Assembly (NCBI GenBank): GCA_950097015.1 | Contig: CATNEN010000007.1 | Span: 11,161,001 to 11,225,000, forward strand | Direction of reading: 5' to 3' | DNA length: 64,000 nucleotides | Origin: Macrostomum hystrix | Lineage: Eukaryota > Platyhelminthes > Macrostomidae | Shown here: in pieces, positions 30,739 through 40,266 of the stretch | How the letters are laid out: every line of letters begins with the position of its first letter | How positions within the stretch are numbered: position 1 is the stretch's first letter | Position numbers and translations under genes: made by a program | Notes under the pieces: generated by a model | Seen by the model: the letters and a program-made list of their open reading frames with translations, nothing else | Databases searched by the model: none | What the model was told of the DNA's origin: nothing

Positions 30739-31445
30739 TCATCAACGGCTCGCTAACAAACGGCGTAGCGGAGCGGGTATCGCGCCATCAATGAGTGCGC
30801 TAAACACCTCACTAAGACGAATATCTGTAATCAGTCTATTTACATGTACTACGACAGTCAAGCCGCCATCAAGGCGCTGACTGCTGTTAAAATTACCAGA
30901 AAGACGGTGGCAGACATGCAAACCCTGGCGGTCCTCAACAGGGTCAACCTCATCATGACCCCGGGCACAGCGAACATTCTTGGCAACGAGCTCATGGATC
31001 AGCTCGCCAAGGATGGTAACAATCCTGGAAGCGGCCATCGGGTGATCCGACTCCCGGTGCCAAGGACAATGATTTCCCGCACTGTTGAGAAGTGGCTCAG
31101 GCGTCAGCACCAGACCCTCTGGAGCGGCATCCACAACTACAGACAAGACCGTTCCGCGATGCCTGAAATCAACCGAAAAGTTCAATTTGATTAAATGTTG
31201 TCTCACAGAACTGACCTCAGGGAGATGTCCACGGTCATCACGGGTCATGACTTCTTCCAGAGACATCTCCAAATTGTGTGCACCTCCACCTGCCCTTTTT
31301 GCGGCTAGGTGAGGATACTGCGGAGCGTCACATTATGCCCGGTTTTCGAGAAAGAGCACTCCGGAGTAGACCACTCCGGAGAGGATCCGAGAGCTCCACG
31401 CCTTCTTCATTCGACACACCGGCCGGATGAAGATCGCCAAAGCTG
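30739..31445 (+). pseudogene. LINE relic, RNase H and C-terminal zinc motif
   Basis: The plus strand encodes a broken RNase H. It starts FINGSLTNGV (the usual T-D-G catalytic aspartate is replaced by asparagine), and after a frame slip reads YYDSQAAIKAL (aspartate retained), then MTPGTANILGNELMDQLAK. Further frame slips are needed to read [28 protein letters not shown] and EDTAERHIMP, the typical end of such polyproteins. It lies tail-to-tail with the large LINE on the other strand. Confidence 0.72.
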
Positions 31446-31505
31446 ACCCAGCGAACCTGCCTGCTGCTGCTGTTGTTGTTGTTGGGGCAAGAGGCGCCGA
31501 GTGAG

Positions 31506-34500
31506 CTACCAGCTCCGTCTCGCCAGCGCCACCGACCTAGCGGGGTCGGACGTCAGCACACTAAGATTGAGGTCATCACTGTCGAAAGTAGCCAGTCTCT
31601 CCCTGCGGAGGGCCGGGCATTGAAGCCAGTGTTCCACGTCTTCCGGGGCCATACCGCAACGGAGACAGGTGGGGTCGGCGTGCGGGTTGATGACGCTGCT
31701 ATAGGCCCGCAGAAGGCTGCAGTGGCCCGAACGCAGCCTGGCCAGGAGCACCGCGTCCTGACGGGTGCGAATCTCAGCCCTGTCCCGCTGGCGGTCCAGG
31801 GCGCCGTAGACGGCAGCTGTCCGGGCATGTCTGATGGGCGGGTCTGCAATGTGACGTCGGGCGGCCGTCATCGCACTCCACATCGAAATTGGCGCGCTGG
31901 TGTTGTCGGCAGGAGCAGCAGCCGCCTGCTTGGCCGCCTCATCGGCTAGCTCGTTACCAGCCAGCCCGCAGTGCCCCGGGACCCACTGGAGCATGAGAGC
32001 GGCCGCTGGAGTGCGAAGATCCGGGAGGGCGCTGCGCGCTGGGGCTTTCCCAGCCAGGGCCGACAGCAGAGATCTGCTGTCGCTGCAGATGACGACACGT
32101 CCTGCAATTTCGTGCCGTCGGATCCAGGTGGTAGCCAAACTGAGCGCGCGGCACTCTTCATCATACGAGCAGGTGATGCGACTGCCCTTGGCCATGATGG
32201 TGTCCAGCACCTCAGGTGCGGCCGGGTCACCGCGGGTGACGACGGCAGCGGCGCCACCATCGGAGCAGCCGCCTAGGGCCGACCCATCAGTGTAAATGAC
32301 CAGGTCGGCCTCATAGCGGCGGATGGCCGCCTCAACGCAGAGCCGTCCCGACATGTCGTCTTGGCTTGTGTCGACATCTACCGCCCCGACGAGATCGCAG
32401 GTCACGTTGAGGCCCGCAGCTCGAGGCACCCACGGGCAGCTGGGCAGGTGGGGTAGCATCTCGCGATGATCCAAATCGTCTGGGAGCTTGGCTAGCAGTT
32501 CAACGGCCCTTTTACGCCAGCTTCCCCTAGCAGTGCGATGCGCGACGACAGGCACGGCAGCCATACGCCGCGGGTGGTCAGCTGGCAGACGCAGAGCTTT
32601 CTCGTATGCGGCAAGGCAAAGCTGGTCCCTGGTGGTGGCAACGGTACAAATTCCTGCCTCGAGGTGAAGGGCCTTAGTAGGCGTGGAACGCAGCTGTCCG
32701 GTGACAATGCGGAGCGCGTTGTTCTGCGCACGTTGCAGCCGCGCAACCGCGGAGTCGGCCAACCAGGGTTGCCAGGCCGGAGCAGCGTAGTGGAGCACGC
32801 TCATCTGGAGTGCCTTGAAGGTCCGGAGGAGGCTCTCTTTAGGCCAGCCCCACGCCCTCGCAGACAGGCACGCCAGAATACGGCACCGTTTGCCGATCGC
32901 GCGGCAGACCTCGTCCACCTGCTTGCGGAAGGCCAGAGAGCGGTCAAGGTGAACTCCAAGGAACCGCGGGCTGTCGTTGAAAGGCATGTTCTCCCCGTTC
33001 AGGGTGATAGAGGGCTGCCAGGCAGCCTCGTGCGTGTCCGTGGAGAAGAAGGCGCACTCGCTTTTAGTGGGGTTGAGCACCATCTTGCGGCTGGCGCTCC
33101 AATCGGCAATGCGGGTGACGGCTTCCTGAACCTGGGCCGCCGCCGTGATTTTAGAGTGGTGCTGGCTGCGGACGGCAATGTCGTCGGCGTACAAGGAGAC
33201 ACGAACCTCTGGTGGGATGGTCTGCACGACCGGATCGAGGAACAGGATGAAGAGGAGGGGGGCGATCACCGAGCCCTGTGGCAGCCCCTGGCGCAGCCTG
33301 TGGAACCGACTGACCTCGCCTTGGAGGCACACCCTGGCCTCGCGATTCTGCAGGAAGGAGTGGATCCAGCGGACGTAGGTGCCTGGGACGCCCTTCTCAA
33401 TCAAAGTAATCAGCAGCCTCTCACGCCAGACTTTATCATAGGCCTTGCTGTAGTCCTGGAAAGCCATGACGGAGCGCAGCATTGGGGAGCTTTGGAATCC
33501 ATCGCTGATGCCCTGCACCACGTTGAGCACCTGATCTTCGCAACTGTGGAATCGCCGAAAGCTTGCCTGCTGCGGAGCCAGCCATCCCCGGGATTCGGCC
33601 ATGTAGTACAACCGAGCTGTGATGATGCGCTCCAAGAGCTTTACCATGCAAGAGGTCAAGCTGACTGGGCGGAAGGATACCATGTCACTCGCTGGTTTGT
33701 CACGTTTGAGGAGTGGGATGATGGTCGCCCTCCTCCAGGCTTGCACACATTGCCCGGTCTTGAAGGAACGGTTGAAGATTTCCAACAGCTCGCGCCTTGC
33801 CAAAGGTCCAAGGGCCTTGAGGAAGCGTGGCGAGATGTCGTCCGGGCCGCAGGCTCCATTAGCCCGCTGGTGTTCAATTGCCGCCTCAAGTTCCACCATG
33901 GTGATGTCGCTGCAGCTGTCATCGTCGCCGCCACAGTTGCGCGTGGCCTCCTTTGCACTACGGTTGAGCTCACGATCGGCCTTGCTGAACGTCAGCCGGT
34001 TGACCGCTGCGTAGTGCTTAGCAAATAGCTCCGCCTTGGCGCGATTATCGCAGAAGACCTTGCCCTGGTGCACCAGAGCTTCGTTAGCTTGGTTGTCATC
34101 GGGTGTCCCGCTGAGGCTCCTGATGAGCCGCCAGGCCTTGGGGGCGTCGTGGCACAAGTCCGCATCCGCGAGAAAATCCTGCCAGCAGCGTTCTTTGCCT
34201 TCTTTGATGAGGAGCGCTGCTTCGGCAGACGCCTGTAACCATTCCTCTCGGTGACTGCCAACCAACCGGCGGAGGCAATTGCGGCGGCGGATGGCTGCAC
34301 GCGCCTGATGTGACAGCCAGGGCCGCGCTGTGCGTTTGTAGGTCGTTTTCCCGACATGACGAAATGCGGCGTCGATGATGGCCTTGGTCAGGCGCTGCAC
34401 CCGCTGTGTCAGAGAGACCCCCGAGCTCCTGAAGTCAGCCACCTGATTCTCGGCATCCTCCGTGAAAGCTTGCCAGTTGACTCCGTTCTTGCGCCATGCG

Positions 34501-37500
34501 CGTCTGGGCGCACGGGCGATAGTGGCGGCGGCGCAGCGAAGCCGGACAAAGATAGGGAGGTGATCCGAGCCAAGGTCGTCCTGCACGCTCCATTCAGCCT
34601 TGTCGTGCCAGTCTGCACGGCACAGCGTGACATCGGGGGAGCTGAGGCCACCGGTACCGCGATTGACCCTGGTCGGGTCGCCGTCGTTGAGCACCGCGAG
34701 CGCCCGGCCAGTGGCCCAGTCCATGAGAGCGTCCCCTCTAGCATCCGTGGGCTGCTCAGTGTCCCAGAGGGGAGCATGAGCGTTGAAGTCGCCGCAGATG
34801 ACATCAGCCCCCGCCGGGATAGTCTGCCAGAGAGCGTCCACATCCTCTCCACCATTGCGGTTTGGCGGGGCGTACACATTGTCCAGGTCCAGGGTCTTCT
34901 TGGGGCCCAGGTAAATGTGCACCCGCAGCATCTCGATCGCGCTGGCAGGCTTGGAAGGGACCTGCTTGAAGGCCAGGCGCTCGTGCACCAGCGTGAGCAG
35001 GCCTCCACCTCCATCCGCCTCGGTACGGTCCGCCCGGACAACAGCATATCCCGGGAAACGAGGCGTAATATCTTGAGAGCGCAGCTTGGTTTCCTGTATC
35101 GCCACTACATCAGCCCTGCACGTGTTGATGCGGTCGAGCAGCTCCGGTACCTTGGCGAGGAGCCCGTCAGCGTTCCACTGCAGAATGTTGAGGGCGCTGA
35201 TACGGTCAGTGGTGGAGAGGCGGATACAGGGCGCCATCTCGTCCGGCGCAGGCTCAGTGTCTTGACCAGGCCCCATAACGCACTTGCCGCACTGCCAGGC
35301 TTGGCGGGCCAGCGCAAACTCGGCGGCCTTGCGCGGGAGACCAGAGCAGGACTTGTGATACGCAGCCTGGCACGTGCTGCAGTGAATCGGGTTGATGTTG
35401 GTCGCCACCCGACGGCCGCATCCCCCACAACAGCGTGGCGCGGCCGGGGAGCCTTGGCGATTGCCGTTCTGGTTGGCACCAGTGGCGCGTCCGACCAGGG
35501 AGGCTGCCGTGGGCACCGGCACATGCTCGGGGCATAGCCAGCGCGGGCACCCCCTGTACCGCGGGATGCCACTGCACGCCGTGGTCCGATGACACCAGGC
35601 GTCGCAATTATCTTGGTCGCATTTGAGGGGGAGCGTGCCTTGGCGGATGGCCCTAGCACAGGTGCGGCAGACCGCCGGGTTCCCAGGCCGTCGCTCTCTG
35701 TCGGCGTTGGCAGGCGTCGGGCGGTCCGCCCTAGTCCCTGCTGCCAGGTGATCTTGACAGCGCCAGGTGCCATGGTCCTGGTACCGGCGACGGCCACTGC
35801 ACGACTCCTGCTTATGGCACTGGTGCGCGCAATTTTCCACCGCGCACTTGAGAGGCACGATGTCGCTCCTGAATGACCGACCACAGGCGTAGCAACCTTC
35901 CGGTGGGGGGCCAGGGTTAACTTCCACGCCCCCCGCACGCAACAGGAGGGTGGCCAGGCAGAAGAAGAGCTGAGTGAAAGAACAAAAACGAGACTGAAGT
36001 CGCTGACGTCCAACCCGCTCCGCGGCCGCGCCTGGGGCGCGTGCCGGGTAGGTTGTGTAATAAAGTCAGCGTGGCTTGCAGAGAGAGAAGTTCTTCAGAG
36101 CAGGCCAAGCCTAGCTCTCTAAATAAATATAAGTTTATTTCTCAGCCTGACCAGGCTGACCAATCAGCCGCTACCTCTGGGCGTGCACGCGCTCCAGAGT
36201 ACTCACATGCGCGAGTACATTGCGAGAGAGAGAGAGAAAAATAACACCCTCAATCCCCTACTCTGCACTGATAGCGAAACGCAGTCACCACATCCCTCCA
36301 CACGTAGACGAAAAAGAAGCAAAAAAAAGGAACAAAAAAAAGAAAAGAAAATGCATCCCAGCACCACGACAACAATAACAAAAAAAATCGAAGGAGCAAC
36401 CACCACGCGAAAGCTGTAGAAAAAAAGTCTGTCAAGAAAAAATAATAAAAAAACACATTCAGCTGTACGTCAACCTGTCCGGGCATTTTCGGCTCCTCTG
36501 TGAACGCCGCGCCTGTGGAGTCGGAGGAAGCGGCGGCTGCATGGGCGGCGGCGGCGCGGTCGGTGGCTGGGTGGGCGACGGCGGCGGGGGCGGCAGTAGC
36601 GGCGGAACCTCTGCCTCAGCCGATTCATAGCGCAGGTCGTCATTTATTGGCTGTTCCGTGCTTCCTGAGGTCCGCGGTTCGATGCCTGCAGAGGCTACAT
36701 GGTCGGCGTGGCGGCGTACAATGCGATCATCAGGCAGCCGGCACTCGTAGGACAAAGGCGCCGTTTGACGGCTGATGCTGGCCGGCAGCCACTTCTGCTG
36801 ACCCGTGAAATCCCGCACTACGACGTCGTCGCCTTCCTCGAAGGACCTCGATCTGGCGCGCCTGTCGTGTTGTAGCTTCTGTGCTTCCTGTCGCCGCGTG
36901 ACCACAGCCGAGACGTCCGGACGTACCAGATCCAGCAGCGTTCGCAGAGGCCGGCCCATCATCAGCTGGCTCGGCGGAACGCCCGTCGTGCTGTGCGGAG
37001 TCACCCGGTAGGTCAGCAGGAACCTAGCGAGCCGAGTCTGCAGAGCCGCCGGCCGTCCCTTCACCAGAGCCGCCTTCACTGTTTGTACCGCGCGTTCTGC
37101 CAGGCCGTTGGACGCCGGATGATAAGGCGACACCTTGACATGCCGGATGCCGTTGCTGCTCATGAAGCTCTCCATCTCCTGGCTCACGAAGTTGGGACCG
37201 TTGTCCGTCACCACGACCTCCGGCAGGCCCAACTGGCTGAAAGTCCGCCGGAGCCTATCGATTGTAGCGGAGCTGGTCGCGGACTGGCAGATGTGCACCT
37301 CGATCCACTTGGAATGCGCATCGACCAGAATCAGCAACATCTTGCCTTCGAACGGTCCAGCGTAGTCCATGTGGACCCTTGACCACGGTCTGTCAGGCCA
37401 GGGCCAGGGCTGCAGCGGCGCAGGAGGTGGGCTTTGCTGATGCAGTTTGCACTGCCGGCAGTGCTGCGAGAGCCGCTCGATGTCACCGTCCATTCCCGGC

Positions 37501-39173
37501 CACCAAAAATAGTTCCTGGCCAGCGACTTCAGCTTGGACGCTCCTAGGTGACTTTGGTGCAGACACTCGAGCAGCGCCAGGCGTCCCTGAACCGGCACCA
37601 CCACTCTGGTGCCCCAAAGCAGGCAGCCGTCCTCCACGCTCAGTTCCGCAGCTCGAGAGGCAAACGGCCGCAGATCTTCGCTCCATCGCCGATCCTCCGG
37701 CCAGCCTTCTTGCACGAACCTGAGCACTCGACCGAGCAGCGGGTCTCGCCGTGTCCAGCAGCGAACTTGAGCCGCAGTCACTGGGCCCTCGTTGAACGAG
37801 TCGATCAGCAGTACCACCTCAGCCGGCGCCGGCGCATCCGCTGGCTTGGACGGCAGCGGCAACCGGCTCAGCGCATCCGCCCGCAGCAGGGTGGCGCCCT
37901 TGCGGTACTGCAGTCGATAGGAGTAGCTGGACAGCAGCAGAGCCCAGCGCTGAATCCTGGTAGACTTTGGCTGAGATTAGCGACACCGCGGCGCCCGTGT
38001 CGATCTCCATCAGGCAGGACACGCGTTGATCCGTACCGTGGTCAAGTAGGGTGGCACCTTTGCTGCAACGCTGGGCACGGTGTTAAGGGAACTGCAGTCC
38101 TCGTCTTCTGCTTCTTGCACGGCGCCCACGCGGGGCTTGGAGTCCGCACCCGATGCTCCGGCGCCTCTACGGCAAGCAGCTGCGGTGTGCCCGAGCTTGC
38201 CGCACTTGAAGCATCCCTTCTTGATGAACGGGCACCTGTCCGCCAGATGTCGAGTCGACAAGCACCGGAAGCACTTCTGTGGGGCTCGACCGGATCCGGT
38301 CGCCTTGGCCTGGTCGACTCGATCGACTGAAGTAGCCGCCGCTGGGCCAGCCGCCTCCTGTGAGCTCCTGACGACCGTGCAGCCTTTTTCCGCCAGCTCC
38401 ACCGCTTGAGCGATCTTCAGCGCCTTCTCGAGATCCAGCCCCGGCTCCGACAGCAGTCTGCGCTGGATCCGATCGTCCTGGATGCCGAGCACCAGCCGAT
38501 CCCTGAGCATCGACTGCAAGCTGTTTCCGAACTTGCAATCCGCGGCCAGACGCCGCAAACTGGCCAGGAAATCCGCCACTGACTCGGTGCTGGCCCTCAC
38601 GCGCTGATAGAAATGAAAACGCTGCCCAATTTCAGAAGGCTCCGGCTTCCAGTGCTCCTTTAGCTTTTGGCAAATGTTTGCGTAGCTCGTCTCCGATGGC
38701 TTTTCCGGGGCCAGCAGGCTGCAAATCAGCTTGAATGTCTCCTTGCCACAGACACTGAGGAAGACAGCTCGCTTTTTGTCTTCGGACTCTATGTCGCTTG
38801 CAATGAAAACTTGCTCCACTCTTTCCTTGTACTGCAGCCAGTCCTCATTTTCAGGCTCAAATGGACCGATGCTACACAGTAGGCCAGTGGCCATTAGTCA
38901 CCTCGTTGCCACTGTAATAAAGTCAGCGTGGCTTGCAGAGAGAGAAGTTCTTCAGAGCAGGCCAAGCCTAGCTCTCTAAATAAATATAAGTTTATTTCTC
39001 AGCCTGACCAGGCTGACCAATCAGCCGCTACCTCTGGGCGTGCACGCGCTCCAGAGTACTCACATGCGCGAGTACATTGCGAGAGAGAGAGAGAAAAATA
39101 ACACCCTCAATCCCCTACTCTGCACTGATAGCGAAACGCAGTCACCACAGGTTGGTTGCCTAGAGTTGAGCAT
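31506..39173 (-). CDS. LINE polyprotein: PHD-like fingers, AP endonuclease, reverse transcriptase, RNase H (split by an insertion)
   Basis: The main frame runs 36050-31506. Beyond the Gypsy copy it continues in frame, counting the 5-bp duplication once, to an ATG at 39173, about 1522 codons. Order: short hydrophobic N-terminus ending in a VEVNPGP motif, three Cys/His fingers (CYACGRSF, CRTCARAI, CCGGCGRR starts), endonuclease (LQWNADGL, IQETKL, CGDFNAHAPLW, SDHLPI), reverse transcriptase (FQDYSKAYDKVW, GLPQGSVIAPLL, SLYADDIAV), RNase H with its acidic residues (VIYTDGSA, EECRAL, ICSDSRSLL, PGHCGLAGNELADEAAK), and a final CLRCGMAPEDVEHWLQC zinc motif. Apart from the insertion I see no stop or frameshift, so the copy is young. 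The protein would copy its own RNA into nicked DNA. Confidence 0.88.
36056..36292 (-). repeat. Gypsy LTR (3' copy in element sense)
   Basis: 237 bp, contains GCAGAGAGAGAAGTTCTTCA and a (GA)n tract at 36224-36237. In element sense it contains AATAAA for polyadenylation. Confidence 0.93.
36459..37955 (-). CDS. Gypsy integrase with fused RNase H remnant
   Basis: The frame is open from the deletion junction. It begins with IQRWALLLSSYSYRLQY and ADALSRLPLP, the conserved end of Gypsy RNase H. The integrase follows: an HHCC finger (HQSHLGASKLKSLAR ... HCRQC), catalytic D-D-E core with aspartates in HMDYAGPF and VTDNGPNF and glutamate in NGLAERAVQT, then a C-terminal domain ending RRHADHV and a proline-rich tail (PPPPPSPTQPP). 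The core residues are intact, so this integrase may be functional. No chromodomain is seen. Its own translation start is unclear because the Gag-Pol fusion is broken upstream. Confidence 0.88.
   Translation of the reverse strand: MQRWALLLSSYSYRLQYRKGATLLRADALSRLPLPSKPADAPAPAEVVLLIDSFNEGPVTAAQVRCWTRRDPLLGRVLRFVQEGWPEDRRWSEDLRPFASRAAELSVEDGCLLWGTRVVVPVQGRLALLECLHQSHLGASKLKSLARNYFWWPGMDGDIERLSQHCRQCKLHQQSPPPAPLQPWPWPDRPWSRVHMDYAGPFEGKMLLILVDAHSKWIEVHICQSATSSATIDRLRRTFSQLGLPEVVVTDNGPNFVSQEMESFMSSNGIRHVKVSPYHPASNGLAERAVQTVKAALVKGRPAALQTRLARFLLTYRVTPHSTTGVPPSQLMMGRPLRTLLDLVRPDVSAVVTRRQEAQKLQHDRRARSRSFEEGDDVVVRDFTGQQKWLPASISRQTAPLSYECRLPDDRIVRRHADHVASAGIEPRTSGSTEQPINDDLRYESAEAEVPPLLPPPPPSPTQPPTAPPPPMQPPLPPTPQARRSQRSRKCPDRLTYS
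37957..38050 (-). pseudogene. Gypsy protease start, truncated
   Basis: Minus-strand LMEIDTGAAVSLISAKVYQ is the active-site end of a retropepsin (DTG). It is out of frame with both the gag end and the RNase H/integrase frame. After VYQ (near 37957) the sequence jumps straight to the RNase H tail, marking the internal deletion. Confidence 0.85.
38010..38894 (-). CDS. Gypsy Gag with two CCHC zinc knuckles
   Basis: 294 codons from the ATG at 38894, just inside the 5' LTR. The N-terminal two thirds form the capsid-like retrotransposon Gag helix region (YKERVEQVFIASDIESEDKK, FHFYQRVRASTESVADFLAS). Two zinc knuckles lie at residues 208-221 (CFRCLSTRHLADRC) and 228-241 (CFKCGKLGHTAAAC). Gag packages element RNA into virus-like particles. 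The frame stops just before the protease; a slip of one base would be needed to enter it. Whether this is a programmed shift or a mutation cannot be told. Confidence 0.9.
   Translation of the reverse strand: MATGLLCSIGPFEPENEDWLQYKERVEQVFIASDIESEDKKRAVFLSVCGKETFKLICSLLAPEKPSETSYANICQKLKEHWKPEPSEIGQRFHFYQRVRASTESVADFLASLRRLAADCKFGNSLQSMLRDRLVLGIQDDRIQRRLLSEPGLDLEKALKIAQAVELAEKGCTVVRSSQEAAGPAAATSVDRVDQAKATGSGRAPQKCFRCLSTRHLADRCPFIKKGCFKCGKLGHTAAACRRGAGASGADSKPRVGAVQEAEDEDCSSLNTVPSVAAKVPPYLTTVRINACPA
38913..39149 (-). repeat. Gypsy LTR (5' copy in element sense)
   Basis: 237 bp, apparently identical to 36056-36292. The 5-bp duplication GGTTG follows it at 39150-39154. Confidence 0.93.
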
Positions 39174-39400
39174 CTTGGTGCGGCCGGGTTGCCCCGACCA
39201 TCCGGGTCGCCACGAAGAGGCGATGCTCGTGACCGCGGCCCCCGTCCGGGGGCCACCCGACCCTGTTGGGCCGGCGGCCTGCTGCTGCTGGCGCAGGGTG
39301 GGCGCACCCCCAGGGCTGAGCCCCTTCTCTTTTGCCCTGAGTTTGCGATTGGGGCCTCACGGCCTATTCGTGGCGTTCCGCCCCTCACCGGTAGTAAGTA

Positions 39401-40266
39401 TGCACGAATGTCTCAGCTCAGGGTTGCAGGTGCACGCATGCTCGCTTTTGGTAAAACTTATACATACTTTTTGTAGTTTCGTTAGCCATTTTTCAGCTTT
39501 GAAGCTCAAGAACTGGTAGGAAAGAAAAGTTTCCTTCTCAAGGACACGAGTTGTTTCAGTTGTTTTATAGTCGGCAACTATCGGGACCACATTTGCCATT
39601 AAAAATTGGTGACATGCAATTACTGTTCGAAGCCTGAGTTCGTAAGCGCAAGTATTCATAGACCGCTCCATTCTCTTGGCCCTGAAGCATGAGTATCAAC
39701 GGGAGAGAGGCACAATCTATTTGAAACAGCTGCAGCTGCATTAGCAGCAACGCATTTGGTAGCTTAAACGAGTGTCAATTCGCAATTCAAGCAAGGTAGG
39801 TTTAAAGCGCATGGGCATGTATCAATTGTACTCATGAGAATAGAGAGAACAAAGCCAGCTGCGTCTCATTTGCAAGACTGCGCGACAATAGCACGGGGCT
39901 GATTGAGAGTGAAGCTAAATACACCTAAATGGGGGGTGAGTAATTCACTAAATAAGAGCTAAGTGTAAAAAAGACCCTTCCAGTATCATTTATGGCGGCC
40001 TTTGTCTCAAAACCTGCGAGATCTATACGAGCGTATTACCTGTAAATTTCAATACACAGTTGTAATACCTTGGTCCTGGTCTGTAACTTAAAAGCTCAAA
40101 TCAAATACTTGATATATCACAAATAGAGGCATGCATTCATCTGTCTTTAGAAAATGTAGTACGATTCCAAACATTTTTACGAGGGTTGCCGCTCACGTAG
40201 AAAATTCATAGGATTTCACCAAAACGAAAAGGACCAATTGTTAAATTTGGTATAAAAATCAGTCAG
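39401..40266. other. spacer, nothing recognised
   Basis: 3' flank (minus sense) of FkbM copy B. No coding motif and no visible homology to the 3' flank of copy A. Confidence 0.3.

Larger units (their letters stand above)
36056..39149 (-). mobile_element. Ty3/Gypsy LTR element lacking reverse transcriptase
   Basis: Two 237-bp LTRs (36056-36292 and 38913-39149) appear identical by eye, start TG and end CA, and are flanked by a 5-bp target duplication GGTTG (36051-36055 and 39150-39154). Order on the minus strand: LTR, primer-site region starting GTGGCAACGAGG, gag, protease start, RNase H tail, integrase, proline-rich end, purine-rich tract, LTR. The reverse transcriptase and most of RNase H are deleted. 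Matching LTRs indicate a recent insertion. Confidence 0.93.
31460..39400 (-). mobile_element. non-LTR retrotransposon (RNase H-containing, I-superclade type), interrupted by a Gypsy element
   Basis: The minus-strand element has a GC-rich 5' leader (about 39400-39174), one long ORF, a short 3' UTR and a (CAA)n/(CAG)n-type tail at 31462-31485. The 3094-bp Gypsy element at 36056-39149 is inserted near the start of the ORF; outside it the element is about 4.85 kb. The right boundary is set by the change in base composition near 39395 and is approximate. I could not identify flanking target duplications. Confidence 0.82.

Noticed and set aside
32538-34028. A 496-codon plus-strand frame opposite the LINE ORF, and similar ones at 34356-35537
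   Set aside because: Antisense shadows of a GC-rich coding region. The minus frame carries all the domain motifs.
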